From Amycolatopsis rubida (GTDB taxonomy: Bacteria > Actinomycetota > Actinomycetes > Mycobacteriales > Pseudonocardiaceae), in the NCBI RefSeq assembly GCF_900115345.1, contig NZ_FOWC01000017.1, positions 62,001-126,000 of the forward strand: a DNA stretch of 64,000 nucleotides. Direction: 5' to 3'. The notes under the pieces were generated by a model. That model saw only the letters and a program-made list of their open reading frames with translations, did not search any database and had not been told where the DNA came from. Below, in pieces: positions 41,548 through 50,192 of the stretch; positions within the stretch are counted from its first letter, which is position 1, and each line of letters opens with the position of its first letter. The translations under genes and the position numbers were made by a program.

Positions 41548-42399
41548 TCAGTAGGTGTAGAAGCCGCGGCCGGTCTTGCGGCCAAGCAGGCCGGCGTCGA
41601 CCATGCGGGCCAGCAGCGGCGGCGGCGCGTACAGCGGCTCCTTGAACTCCTCGTACAGCGATTCCGCGACCGCCTTCGTGGTGTCCAGGCCGATCAGGTC
41701 GGCCAGCGCGAGCGGGCCCTGCGGGTGCGCGGCACCGCGCACGAGGCCCTCGTCGATGGCTTCCTTCGTCGCGAAGCCGGACTCCAGCATGCGGACGGCG
41801 GCGAGGATGAACGGGATCAGCAGCGCGTTCACCACGAATCCGGCGCGATCCTGGCACAGGATGGCGTGCTTGCCGAGGGTCTCCTCGGCGAACTTCCGCG
41901 CGCGGCCGGTGGTCTCCTCGCCGGTGAGCAGGCTCGGCACCAGTTCGACCAGCGGCAGCACGGGGACCGGGTTGAAGAAGTGGATGCCGAGCACCTGTGC
42001 CGGGCGCCCGGTCGCGGTGCCGAGCTTCATGATCGGGATCGACGAGGTGTTGGAGGCGAGCACCGCGTCCGGCGCGGCGACGATCTTGTCCAGCTTCGTG
42101 AACAGCTCCGCCTTGACCGCCTCGTTCTCGACGATCGCTTCGACGACGAGCGTGCGGTCGGCCAGCTCGTCGAGGTCCTCGGTGATCCGGATCCGCTCCA
42201 GCACCTCGGCCGCGGACGCGATCTTCCCCTTGCGCTCGGCCCGCCCCAGCGACGCCTCCAGCCGCGCCCGGCCCGCTTCGGCGGCCGCCCGGCTCGATTC
42301 GACCGCCACGACGTCCAGCCCGGCCCGGGCGCACACCTCGGCGATCCCCGCCCCCATCTGGCCGCAGCCGACCACGCCGACGAGCTCCACGTGCCTCAC
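41548..42399 (-). CDS. 3-hydroxybutyryl-CoA (3-hydroxyacyl-CoA) dehydrogenase
   Basis: A 283-residue NAD-dependent enzyme that interconverts 3-hydroxyacyl-CoA and 3-oxoacyl-CoA. The Rossmann motif is GVVGCGQMGAGIAEVCARAG. The signature follows (VLGIHFFNPVPVLPLVELVP, His-Asn), and GFVVNALLIPFILAAVRMLE fits the C-terminal dimer domain. Full length. Together with the next gene it supports short-chain acyl-CoA metabolism (beta-oxidation or butyrate-type). Transcribed divergently from a TetR gene with a clear palindrome between them. Confidence 0.93.
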   Translation of the reverse strand: MRHVELVGVVGCGQMGAGIAEVCARAGLDVVAVESSRAAAEAGRARLEASLGRAERKGKIASAAEVLERIRITEDLDELADRTLVVEAIVENEAVKAELFTKLDKIVAAPDAVLASNTSSIPIMKLGTATGRPAQVLGIHFFNPVPVLPLVELVPSLLTGEETTGRARKFAEETLGKHAILCQDRAGFVVNALLIPFILAAVRMLESGFATKEAIDEGLVRGAAHPQGPLALADLIGLDTTKAVAESLYEEFKEPLYAPPPLLARMVDAGLLGRKTGRGFYTY

Positions 42400-42429
42400 C
42401 CATCCCTCCGGTACTTGGTTTCATGATTA

Positions 42430-42444
42430 CGGTACTCAGTACCG
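42430..42444. promoter_or_regulatory. Palindromic operator candidate between acyl-CoA operon and TetR gene
   Basis: cggtact-c-agtaccg is a perfect 7-bp dyad with a single central base. It lies 31 bp upstream of the dehydrogenase start and 96 bp before the TetR start. A third ggtact copy precedes it at about 42411. Likely bound by the divergent TetR protein. Confidence 0.6.
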
Positions 42445-42539
42445 GCGAGTAGGCGAGAGCGGGGTGGCCCACCTCACCCTGCTGCCGGGGCGCCGCGTCC
42501 GATTAGGCTGGCCGCAGCGTGCGTGCGAAAGGCGGCCCG

Positions 42540-43208
42540 ATGCCCGAGAAACCGGCCAAGCAACGGCTGACCGAGGCCGCGTTCGCGCTGTTCGAGGAAC
42601 GCGGCTACGACCAGACGACGGTGGACGACATCACCGACCGCGCGGGCGTCGGGCGCAGCACGTTCTTCCGCGCGTTCCGGTCCAAAGAGGACGTGATCTT
42701 CCCCGACCACGAGGTGCTGCTGAGCGCGATCGAGGCCCGGCTGGCCGGCTCCGACCCGCGCACCGCGATCGTCGCGGTCACCGAAGCCGCGCGGCTGGTG
42801 CTGCGGCATTACGTCGCGGAAGGCGACCTCGCGCTGGCGCGCTACCGGCTCACTCGCAGCGTGCCAGCACTACGAGCGCGGGAGATCGCGGGCACGCGGC
42901 AGTATCAACGACTGTTCCAGGAATTCGTCCACCGCTGGATGGGCGGCGGCGAAGAGACCGCGTTGCGCGCCGAACTCATGGCGGCGGCAGTGGTGACGGC
43001 GCACAACCACGTGCTTCGGCGGTGGCTGCGCGGGCAGGCGACGGACCCGGAGGCCGCCTTCGACGCCGCGATGGCGGACACGGTCGCACTGTTCGGCAAC
43101 ACCGGCGAGACAGAGACCACAGTCGTCGCTTTCCGGACCGGCAAAGACCTTTCCGCCCTGCTCCCCGGCCTGCGCAAACTGCTCGGCGACGAAGGCACCC
43201 TCGGCTGA
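42540..43208 (+). CDS. TetR-family regulator of acyl-CoA genes (probable)
   Basis: A 222-residue TetR protein: HTH ALFEERGYDQTTVDDITDRA, then GVGRSTFFRAFRSKEDVIF at residues about 17-55. The ligand domain follows. The ATG at 42540 is preferred to an upstream start at 42519. Its divergent position next to the acyl-CoA operon and the dyad at 42430 suggest acyl-CoA-responsive repression, as for many TetR regulators of fatty-acid genes. The stop is 5 bp from the convergent YbaB-like gene's stop. Confidence 0.85.
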   Translation: MPEKPAKQRLTEAAFALFEERGYDQTTVDDITDRAGVGRSTFFRAFRSKEDVIFPDHEVLLSAIEARLAGSDPRTAIVAVTEAARLVLRHYVAEGDLALARYRLTRSVPALRAREIAGTRQYQRLFQEFVHRWMGGGEETALRAELMAAAVVTAHNHVLRRWLRGQATDPEAAFDAAMADTVALFGNTGETETTVVAFRTGKDLSALLPGLRKLLGDEGTLG

Positions 43209-43212
43209 ACAG

Positions 43213-43767
43213 CTACCAAGCCTCGTCGAACCGCACACCGGCCTCGTACCAATCCTCGTCGCTCACCGGGCGCTCCGGTTCCGCCGGAAGCTCGGGGTCG
43301 GAGGTGCGGTTGCGGAGGTAGTCGCCCTCGCCTTGCACAGCGGATCCGGCCGCCGGTTGCCGAGACGCTGCGGGCTTCTCGGGCGCGGCAGCGGGTTTCG
43401 GCTCGACAGGTGCCGCAGACGGCCTCCTCTCAGCGGGCGGAGCGAGTCGTCGAGGAGCCGGAGCTGCCGGGGGGACGTCGGGCTCGAACCCGGCCCGCCA
43501 CTTCAGGCGGTCCATCACGTATCCGCGGGTGCCGAGCGGAGCCAGCAGCGCCGCCGTGCGGTTCGCCGATTCCCGCTGCGCTTCGGCGTATGTGCGCAGC
43601 ACCAGCGCGGCCAGCTCGTCCGGCGGCAGATTCCGTGCTGTGCCGGAGAGTTTCAGTCCAGTAAGGACACCGTCGGTGTTGACCGTGGCGGTGACCGCGT
43701 TGCCGGGCGAGGACGCCTCGACCGACAACGCGGACAGCGCCTGGATCAGTTCTTCCGGACTGGGCAC
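43213..43767 (-). CDS. YbaB/EbfC-like protein of an ESX-type locus
   Basis: A 184-residue protein. The N-terminal 90 residues follow the YbaB/EbfC pattern common beside WXG genes in actinomycetes (GNAVTATVNTDGVLTGLKLS; LPPDELAALVLRTYAEAQRE). The C-terminal half is Pro/Ala-rich and disordered, ending in an acidic tail (PVSDEDWYEAGVRFDEAW). Starts 1 bp after the WXG-like gene stop. The YbaB group binds DNA in other bacteria; in ESX-like loci its job is unknown. Confidence 0.72.
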   Translation of the reverse strand: MPSPEELIQALSALSVEASSPGNAVTATVNTDGVLTGLKLSGTARNLPPDELAALVLRTYAEAQRESANRTAALLAPLGTRGYVMDRLKWRAGFEPDVPPAAPAPRRLAPPAERRPSAAPVEPKPAAAPEKPAASRQPAAGSAVQGEGDYLRNRTSDPELPAEPERPVSDEDWYEAGVRFDEAW

Positions 43768-43768
43768 G

Positions 43769-44815
43769 TCAGTCCATGGCGGACGGCGACAACGGCCGCG
43801 ACACCGAACCGTCCGGCGCGATGTCGACGTTCCGGTCCCGGACCCGCTTTTCGGTGCCCTTCGGGGTGTTCGAGGTCTCGAAGTTGGCCGGGTCGAACGA
43901 ATCGCCGGGGCTCACGTCGGGCGGGTTCGGCACCGGAGGCAGGTTGACCGACTTCTCGTGGATCTTGTCCGCGAGCCGGCCCGCCGACTCCCGCATGTGC
44001 GAACGGATCTTGTCCACCCCGCCGAGGAAGCTCTCGAAGATGTCGTCCGCGTTGTCGCCTTCCACCTTCGCCGAGGCCTGCGCCGTCACCTCGGTGAGCC
44101 CGGCTCCCGCACCCGCGACCGCGGCCTGCGCTCCGACCGCGCTCATCGACAGGCCGCCGGCCGCGGCCGCGGCTCCCGCCGGGGTGGCGACCACGGCGAG
44201 CATCCCGACCAGCGCGCCGGTGAAAGCCACCGCCGCGACCTTGGACCAGGAGATTTCGCCCTCCTCGGCCTTCTCCTTCTGGTACTTCTCCGCCGTTTCC
44301 CGGAACGTCAGCGCGAGCGAGCCGAGGTCGTCCCGCGCGGCCCACACGCCGTCGCGGGCGGCGACGATGTCGCTCTCCACGACCGTGATCTCGGCGGCGA
44401 GCGCCTCGTAGGCCTCCGACAGCCGGTCGAGGTAGGTCTTGACGTCCTCGGCCGCGTTGCCGCGCCAGGAGCCCAGCAGTTCCTTCGCCCGGCGCAGTTC
44501 GGTGATCGACCCGCGGCTGAGGTTCTTCCACACCGGCTCGTACGAGTTGATCATCGACTGCAGGCCGCCGCCGGTGTCCTTGAGGTCGGCCTCGGAGAAC
44601 TCCCGGAAGACCTCGGTGACCTTGTCCTGGTACGCCTCGTACAGTTCTTTCATCGCGGAGAATTTGAAGAACTCCGCGTAGCGCAGGAATTCCAGCCCGT
44701 CGAGCGCGTCGTTGGCACCCTTGTGCAGGTCCTCGCTGATGCCTTCGAGCAGTTCCGCGCGCGGACGGCCGTCCGCGCCGCCGCTGAGCCCGAAGTAGTC
44801 TTCCTGCTCGCTCAC
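43769..44815 (-). CDS. WXG100/PPE-like secreted or toxin-associated protein
   Basis: A 348-residue protein. Residues about 20-190 are long helices including a WXG turn (LGSWRGNAAEDVKTYLDRLS) and coiled-coil segments (AEKYQKEKAEEGEIS). A hydrophobic Ala/Gly-rich stretch follows (AVAFTGALVGMLAVVATPAG, about 198-235), and the C-terminus is Pro-rich. There is no toxin domain that I can recognise. It is the middle of a trio with 1-bp spacings, typical of type VII substrates with partner and accessory proteins. Confidence 0.7.
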   Translation of the reverse strand: MSEQEDYFGLSGGADGRPRAELLEGISEDLHKGANDALDGLEFLRYAEFFKFSAMKELYEAYQDKVTEVFREFSEADLKDTGGGLQSMINSYEPVWKNLSRGSITELRRAKELLGSWRGNAAEDVKTYLDRLSEAYEALAAEITVVESDIVAARDGVWAARDDLGSLALTFRETAEKYQKEKAEEGEISWSKVAAVAFTGALVGMLAVVATPAGAAAAAGGLSMSAVGAQAAVAGAGAGLTEVTAQASAKVEGDNADDIFESFLGGVDKIRSHMRESAGRLADKIHEKSVNLPPVPNPPDVSPGDSFDPANFETSNTPKGTEKRVRDRNVDIAPDGSVSRPLSPSAMD

Positions 44816-44816
44816 G

Positions 44817-45194
44817 TCAGCGCACCTCCCCGCCCGCGCGCCGCACCGCGGACTGCGCCTCGGCGTCCGACGCCTCGTACAGCTCGGCCACGCGCTTGAG
44901 CGCTTCGCTCGCCTGATGCGTCGTGTAGGCCAGCTTCGCGAGCGCTTCCTCCACCTTCGCGCGGTGGTTCTCGTACGCCGCCGCGATCTTGGGCATGCCG
45001 AGCGATCCGCCGAACGCGGTGGTCGGGCCGCCGCCGAACAGGTCGATCGAACCGATGATGGCGGCCGGGCCGACCGCGTCGGGCAGGTCCAGCCCGCGCA
45101 CGCCGCCGCGCGCGGTCTCCGCCGCGTCCCCGGCGACCGCGACGAACCCGCTCGCCTTGCGCAGGTCGTCGAGGTCGGTTTCGAAACCGATCAT
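44817..45194 (-). CDS. Small ESX-type (WXG superfamily) protein
   Basis: A 125-residue protein, a helical hairpin type: FETDLDDLRKASGFVAVAGD, then AAAYENHRAKVEEALAKLAY. The central part is Gly-rich. It has no classical signal peptide. The ATG at 45194 is chosen because the longer frame adds a basic non-helical segment. First gene of the trio, likely the small partner of the WXG-like protein for type VII export. No EccC ATPase is in the window. Confidence 0.7.
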   Translation of the reverse strand: MIGFETDLDDLRKASGFVAVAGDAAETARGGVRGLDLPDAVGPAAIIGSIDLFGGGPTTAFGGSLGMPKIAAAYENHRAKVEEALAKLAYTTHQASEALKRVAELYEASDAEAQSAVRRAGGEVR

Positions 45195-45313
45195 GAAACT
45201 ACCCCCAGTCGTGTGAACCGTGACCCTACCGGGCGAACGGTATCCCTTCCGACTCATCGGACACCGGGGAGGTTCACGGCATTGCCGTGAGGGCGGTCAC
45301 ATACCGCCAGTGC

Positions 45314-46150
45314 TCAGTCCGACGTGGACCCGACGGCGCTCCCGCGCCGGTCGGCCCGGCGCGGGAACCACGGCACGATCGGCGAAACGCGCCGCTGGTA
45401 GTCCGCGTACTCGGGATAGCGGCCGAGGGTGATGCTCTCGGTGAAGATCGTCGAACCGATGAACAGTGCCGTGAGCAGGACCGCGCCGGCGATCGTCCAG
45501 GTGACCGCGCCCGCCGCGGAGACGCCGATCAGGAACACCAGCCACCACTGCGCCTGCTCGAAGAAGAAGTTGGGGTGGCGGGAAAACCGGAAGAGCCCGG
45601 TCTGCGCGAACCGCGGGCCGGGGGTGCGCCCGGCGGCCGTCTCGCGCTTCTTCCACTGGTGGAAGTTCCACTGCTGCTGGTCCGCGATCGTCTCGCCGGC
45701 CAGGCAGGCCACGAACACGACAGCCAGCACGAGGTCGGCGGCGCCCAGCGGAGTCCGGTGGTCCAGCGCGGTCCACGCGGGAAGCGTGATGAGCAGCAGG
45801 ATCACGTTCTGGTAGAGCGTGATGAAGAAGAGGTTGAACAGCTGGAACTGCCACGGAGCCATCCGGCCGCGCAGCACCGCCCAGCGGTAGTCCTCGCCGC
45901 CGGGGGCGTAGCCGCCCTTGCGGCCGTAGTTGAACGTCAGCCGCGCGCCCCACAGGAACACGAGCGCGAACAGCAGGTTCAGGCGCGCGTCCGCGAACCC
46001 CGCGTGACCGGCGAAGATCCCGGCGTAGACCACCGGGACGACCGACCAGATCCGGTCCACCCAGGAGTACTCCCTGGTGAGCACCGACAACAGCCAGCAG
46101 CCGGCGCACCCGCCCGCGAACACCCAGAGGCACACCTGGAACGCGTTCAT
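45314..46150 (-). CDS. DUF1295 (steroid-5-alpha-reductase-like) membrane protein
   Basis: A 278-residue protein with seven or so helices and the DUF1295 signatures: REYSWVDRIWSVVPVVYAG, QQWNFHQWKK, and the C-terminal GLFRFSRHPNFFFEQAQWW, which in related reductases/methyltransferases binds the nucleotide cofactor. The substrate is unknown (sterol- or lipid-like by family). Divergent from the EXPERA-like gene with only 52 bp between starts. Confidence 0.88.
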   Translation of the reverse strand: MNAFQVCLWVFAGGCAGCWLLSVLTREYSWVDRIWSVVPVVYAGIFAGHAGFADARLNLLFALVFLWGARLTFNYGRKGGYAPGGEDYRWAVLRGRMAPWQFQLFNLFFITLYQNVILLLITLPAWTALDHRTPLGAADLVLAVVFVACLAGETIADQQQWNFHQWKKRETAAGRTPGPRFAQTGLFRFSRHPNFFFEQAQWWLVFLIGVSAAGAVTWTIAGAVLLTALFIGSTIFTESITLGRYPEYADYQRRVSPIVPWFPRRADRRGSAVGSTSD

Positions 46151-46202
46151 GACCGCGACTGTACTGCCGAAATCGCCGGAGCGACGCCCTACACTCTCCC
46201 CG

Positions 46203-46709
46203 ATGGGCACCACGACGGCGAACCTGCCCCTGCGCGAGCGCAAGATCGACATTTTCTTCGCGGTGATCTTCTCGGCGTTCACGGTGACGTCGTTGATCAG
46301 CGACCTGCTGCCGACGATCGGCGTCGACTTCTCGCGCCCGACCGGCAACTTCTTCGTCGACTCCAACTACTGGTACGCCCACGACGCCGACCCGCTGTTC
46401 ATGCACCCGCCGGACTGGATGCGGATCGTCACCGGGCTGTCGGCGTTCGGCTACCTCCCGTTCTACGTCGTGCTCGTCTGGTGCCTGGTCGCGGGCCGCA
46501 ACGGGATCCAGCTGTTCGCGGTGGTCTACGCGACGATGATCGGCACGCTCACCGGGATCGTCGTGTTCGGCGTCGAGTTCTTCGGCGACCCGGCGACGCG
46601 CACCGGCAACCCGGGCAAGTTCCTCGCGTTCAACCTCCCCTACGTGCTGATTCCGTTGCTGCTGCTGGTGCGGATGCGCCGTCCGCTGCCGTTCGCCCGG
46701 CGATTCTGA
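46203..46709 (+). CDS. EXPERA/emopamil-binding-protein-like membrane protein
   Basis: A 168-residue protein with four helices. The arrangement resembles the EXPERA domain: RKIDIFFAVIFSAFTVTSLI, the acidic/aromatic loop (SNYWYAHDADPLFMHPPDWM), and FLAFNLPYVLIPLLLLVRMR. Such proteins bind or isomerise sterol-like molecules in eukaryotes. Next to a DUF1295 reductase-like gene, this hints at a shared lipid or steroid substrate; that is inference. Confidence 0.72.
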   Translation: MGTTTANLPLRERKIDIFFAVIFSAFTVTSLISDLLPTIGVDFSRPTGNFFVDSNYWYAHDADPLFMHPPDWMRIVTGLSAFGYLPFYVVLVWCLVAGRNGIQLFAVVYATMIGTLTGIVVFGVEFFGDPATRTGNPGKFLAFNLPYVLIPLLLLVRMRRPLPFARRF

Positions 46710-46717
46710 CCACCGTG

Positions 46718-47500
46718 GACAGAGGTGGACCGGCCCGGCGGCAGGCGGGCGCCAGCAGTCCCGCGCACAGCTCCATCGCCACCGCCGACCCGGTCGGCAA
46801 GGCGTTCGCAGTGCTCAGCGAGAGGCCCGCCGGTGCGCGGGGTGCTTCGCTGATCCGGGACGACGGCTGCCGCGGCGGCCAGCAGCGGCCCGGTCGGTGC
46901 GCCGACGAGCCACAGCACCCGCCAGCCGAGGACCCGCTCCAGCCACCACGCCGAACCGGACGCGACCAGGCAGCCGGTCGCGGTCGCGAGGATCGACAGG
47001 CCGGTCGCCGCCGTTCCCGGTCGCTGAGCACTGTGCTCAGCATCGGAGCCAGCTCACCGCCACCGGCATGATGCCGCACCATGCCGGTGGCGGCGAACCC
47101 GAGCATGGCGAGCGGATAACAGGCCGGCCGGCTGCACAGCAACGCGCCCAGCGCGGTGCCGGACAGCCCGCTCACCGCCGGCGGCGACGCGGTCGAGGCG
47201 TCGATGCCGTATTCCGCACGCAGGCCGGAGATGACGAAACCCAACGTCGACGTCTTGCTGATGCCGATCGTCAGCGCGGCGGCGACCGCCGCGATCGCCG
47301 GCTGAGGCAGGACAGCGCTCTGCCGCGCCTGCGACGACCATTTCCGGCAGGTCGGCGATCGCCATGCCGGGCAGCCGCCGGCCGGGCCGTCGAACCCGGT
47401 GAACCCGTCGAGTCCGCTCCGGGCATCTCGAAAGCCCGGACGAAGCCCATTGCCGAAGCGACCACGATCACCGCCGCCGGCGCGAACGCTCGCCGTCAGT
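46718..47500 (-). pseudogene. Decayed MFS transporter gene
   Basis: No intact frame, but minus-strand pieces read like one MFS protein. One is AAVAAALTIGISKTSTLGFV then ISGLRAEYGIDAS and TALGALLCSRPACYPLAMLG. After shifts, the TM5-TM6 junction phrase LGWRVLWLVGAPTGPLLAAA appears near 46880-46930. Several frameshifts are needed. The region of 880 bp between 46710 and 47589 holds nothing else I can support. Confidence 0.42.
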
Positions 47501-47589
47501 TCAGGCCGGCCGGACCCGAAACTGTCGTCCTGCCTCCAGCTTCCCATCCGGGCGCGCGCTGCGGCACCTTCGGTTTCGCGGTCCTGGAA

Positions 47590-47958
47590 TCAGTTTTCCT
47601 GAAGCACCGAAAGAATATTCCCGGCTGGATCGCGGAACCACGCGATCAGTGGCCCGCCGAGCCGGAAAATGCCTTGTTCGTCGACGCCGTCGAACGGTTC
47701 GAAGGAAACCCCGGCAGCGCCGAGGTCCGCGACCGCCTGGTCGATGTCGTCCACCGGGAAGTTGAGCATGGTGTACTCGGCCGGAACGTGCTTGTCGCCC
47801 TTCGGGTAGACGAGCACTTCGCGTCCTTCGGCGAGACGCAGCCGCAGCATCCCCCAGTTTTCGGTGACCTCGATGCCGAGCGTCTCGGCGTAGAACCTCC
47901 GCGCGGCCGGGATGTCGTCCACGGAGAAACCGCTGAATGCTTTACTGGTGTCGACCAT
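47590..47958 (-). CDS. VOC-family (glyoxalase/bleomycin-resistance-like) protein
   Basis: A 122-residue protein with the two beta-alpha-beta-beta-beta modules of the vicinal oxygen chelate fold: FSVDDIPAARRFYAETLGIE and LNFPVDDIDQAVADLGAAGV. The C-terminal acidic ligand usually seen near FRDPAGNILSV is not clear. Substrate unknown. It belongs to a group (VOC, RibD-like, DGPF, ECF sigma) that often travels together in actinomycetes. Confidence 0.88.
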   Translation of the reverse strand: MVDTSKAFSGFSVDDIPAARRFYAETLGIEVTENWGMLRLRLAEGREVLVYPKGDKHVPAEYTMLNFPVDDIDQAVADLGAAGVSFEPFDGVDEQGIFRLGGPLIAWFRDPAGNILSVLQEN

Positions 47959-47976
47959 TTTTCCTCCGGAGAATTG

Positions 47977-48516
47977 TCAGTGCTTCGGGCGGTAAGTCAC
48001 CGAGAGGACGCCGTTGCCGAACGTCCGGGAAGCGATGAGTTCGAGGTCGGCCCGGGAAGAGACCTCCGAGAACAGCCGCGCGCCCGAGCCGAGCACGATC
48101 GGGTGGATCAGCAGGTTCAGCTCGTCGAGCAAACCCGCCGGCAGCAGCGACCGCACCAGCCGCGGGCTGCCGGGAATGTGGATGTTCTTGCCCCGCTTGC
48201 GCTTCAGCGCGTTCAGCTCAGCCGCCACATCGGTGCCGAGCAGCCTCGAACCGCTCCAGCGCACTTCGGTGAGCGTGCTCGAAACGACGTACTTCGGGGT
48301 GTTGTTCAGGAACGCGGCCATCGGCGACGAGCCGCCCTGCCCCGGCCACCTCCGGGCGAAGTCCGCGTAGGTGTTCCGGCCGAGCAGCACGGCGTCCGAT
48401 TCGGCGATGCTGGCGCGGATCACCTCGTCCGCCTCGTGGTTCAGCATCATCCACCCGGGCGGCGACTCGGTCACGCCGTCCAGCGATACCGACAGTCCGG
48501 CCACGATCTTCCGCAC
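47977..48516 (-). CDS. RibD C-terminal/dihydrofolate-reductase-like protein
   Basis: A 179-residue protein of the RibD C-terminal (DHFR-fold) family: RKIVAGLSVSLDGVTESPPG, LLGRNTYADFARRWPGQ, and IPGSPRLVRSLLPAGLLDEL, then HPIVLGSGARLF. It probably uses NADPH to reduce a small substrate; not a housekeeping DHFR. Starts divergently from the DGPF gene, 18 bp upstream of VOC, so the two minus-strand genes form an operon. Confidence 0.9.
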   Translation of the reverse strand: MRKIVAGLSVSLDGVTESPPGWMMLNHEADEVIRASIAESDAVLLGRNTYADFARRWPGQGGSSPMAAFLNNTPKYVVSSTLTEVRWSGSRLLGTDVAAELNALKRKRGKNIHIPGSPRLVRSLLPAGLLDELNLLIHPIVLGSGARLFSEVSSRADLELIASRTFGNGVLSVTYRPKH

Positions 48517-48615
48517 GGCTATGCTCCTTCTTCAGCTGGCATGTGCACGGGGGACGTCGGAGCCGGAATCCGCGAGGCGACACCGGCGGCGAAAAAGTTT
48601 TCGGAGGGAGCCGTC

Positions 48616-48987
48616 GTGCGGTACCTGATCATGATCCACAGCAACCCGCGGTTCCGGGCGCTGTGGGAGGAGTTCTCGGACGAGCAGAAGGCCGAGTTCG
48701 GCCGGAGTCACCTCACGCTCGACCGGGCGCTCGAAGAGTCCGGCGAACTGGTGCTCAGCGACGGGCTGGCCGATCCCGCCGAGGCCAAGTGCGTCACCGT
48801 GCGCCACGGCAGGGCGGTGCCGAGCGACGGGCCGTTCGCCGAGGTCAAGGAGCATCTGGTCGGCTTCTACCTGGTCGAATGCGAGAGCATGGACCGGGCG
48901 CTGGAGCACGCCGCACGGGTCCCGGACGCGGTGTACGGCAAGATCGAGGTCCGGCCGCTGCGCACCGTGAAAGAGCTGGACCTCTGA
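48616..48987 (+). CDS. DGPF/YCII-family protein paired with an ECF42-type sigma factor
   Basis: A 123-residue protein with the family tetrapeptide D-G-P-F in VPSDGPFAEVKEHLVGFY, and the YCII opening RYLIMIHSNP. GTG start behind ggaggga. DGPF genes are the conserved partners of ECF42 sigma factors; they probably sense or act on a small molecule. The stop codon overlaps the CTG start proposed for the sigma factor. Confidence 0.9.
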   Translation: MRYLIMIHSNPRFRALWEEFSDEQKAEFGRSHLTLDRALEESGELVLSDGLADPAEAKCVTVRHGRAVPSDGPFAEVKEHLVGFYLVECESMDRALEHAARVPDAVYGKIEVRPLRTVKELDL

Positions 48988-50192
48988 CTCCCCCGCCCGG
49001 CTTCGAGCAGCTCCTGCGCGATCTCGCGCCGCAGGTGCTCACCGCCGTCTGCCGCCGGTTCGGCGACTTCGCGCTTTGCGAGGACGCGGTGCAGGAAGCG
49101 CTGCTGTCCGCCGCGGTGAAATGGCCGGAGCAGGGCCTGCCGGACAATCCCAGGAGCTGGCTGATCACCGCGGCCGCGCGCCGGCGCATCGACATCGAGC
49201 GCAGCGATTCCGCCCGGCGGCAGCGCGAGCACACGGCCGCCGGGCAGGCGGTGCCGCGACCGGAACCGGCCCCGGCTGAGGACGACACGCTGACCCTGCT
49301 GATGCTGTGCTGTCACCCCGAACTCGGCAGGCCGTCGCAGCTCGCGTTGACGCTGCGCGCGGTCGGCGGCCTCACCGCCGCGGAGATCGGCCGGGCGCTG
49401 CTGGTTCCGGAGAAAACCGTGAGCCAGCGGATCAACCGGGCGAAGAAACGGCTCAGCGGGGCCCGGTTCCGGATGCCGCCGCCGGGCGAACGGGCCGAGC
49501 GGATGGCCGCGGTGCTGCAGGTGCTGTACCTGATCTTCACCGAGGGGCACACCGCCAGCTCCGGGACCGCGGTCAACCGGGTCGAGCTGACCGCCGAGGC
49601 GATCCGGCTGACCCGGCAACTGCACGCGCGGGTTCCCGACGACGGCGAGGCCGCCGGGCTGCTGGCGCTCATGCTGCTCAGCGACGCCCGGCGGCCCGCG
49701 CGCACCCGGCCGGACGGCACCGCCGTGCCGCTGGCCGAACAGGACCGCTCCCGCTGGGACTCCGCCGCGATCGCCGAAGGGCTCGACCTGATCGGGAAAA
49801 CCCTGGTCACCGCCCAGCTCGGGCCGTATCAGCTCCAGGCCGCGATCGCCGCCGTGCACGACGAGGCGGCCCGGGCCGAGGACACCGACTGGCCGCAGAT
49901 CCTCGCCCTCTACGACCTGCTGCTCGCCCTCGCGCCGAGTCCGGTCGCGGCGCTGAACCGGATCGTCCCGGTCGCGATGGTGCACGGCGCCCGCGAGGGG
50001 TTGCGGCAGCTGGACGAGATCGCCGGGCCGGCCGAGCACCATCGCGTCGACGTCGTGCGCGCGCACCTGCTCGACCTGGCGGGCGAGCCCGGGCAAGCCC
50101 GGGCCTATTACCGTTCAGCGGCACAGAAAACCCTCAGCGTGCCGGAGCGGAAATACCTGGAATCCCGTGCCGCGCCCGGGAAATCGCCCTAG
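48984..50192 (+). CDS. ECF42-type RNA polymerase sigma factor with C-terminal TPR-like extension
   Basis: A 402-residue protein. Sigma-2 region: FGDFALCEDAVQEALLSAAV, then NPRSWLITAAARRRIDIERS. Sigma-4: LTLRAVGGLTAAEIGRALLV, then PEKTVSQRINRAKKR. The C-terminal 200 residues are helical TPR-like repeats with YLIFTEGHTASSG, the mark of the ECF42 group. Family members start right at T-P-P-P-G-F, and the only codon that fits is CTG at 48984, which overlaps the DGPF stop (CTGA); the nearest in-frame ATG upstream would add an Arg-rich tail. There is no anti-sigma gene, consistent with control by the C-terminal domain. Confidence 0.88.
   Translation: MTPPPGFEQLLRDLAPQVLTAVCRRFGDFALCEDAVQEALLSAAVKWPEQGLPDNPRSWLITAAARRRIDIERSDSARRQREHTAAGQAVPRPEPAPAEDDTLTLLMLCCHPELGRPSQLALTLRAVGGLTAAEIGRALLVPEKTVSQRINRAKKRLSGARFRMPPPGERAERMAAVLQVLYLIFTEGHTASSGTAVNRVELTAEAIRLTRQLHARVPDDGEAAGLLALMLLSDARRPARTRPDGTAVPLAEQDRSRWDSAAIAEGLDLIGKTLVTAQLGPYQLQAAIAAVHDEAARAEDTDWPQILALYDLLLALAPSPVAALNRIVPVAMVHGAREGLRQLDEIAGPAEHHRVDVVRAHLLDLAGEPGQARAYYRSAAQKTLSVPERKYLESRAAPGKSP

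Noticed and set aside
40331..41554. 407-codon plus-strand frame starting just after int
   Set aside because: It is antisense to the well-supported acyl-CoA dehydrogenase and its translation has no family features.
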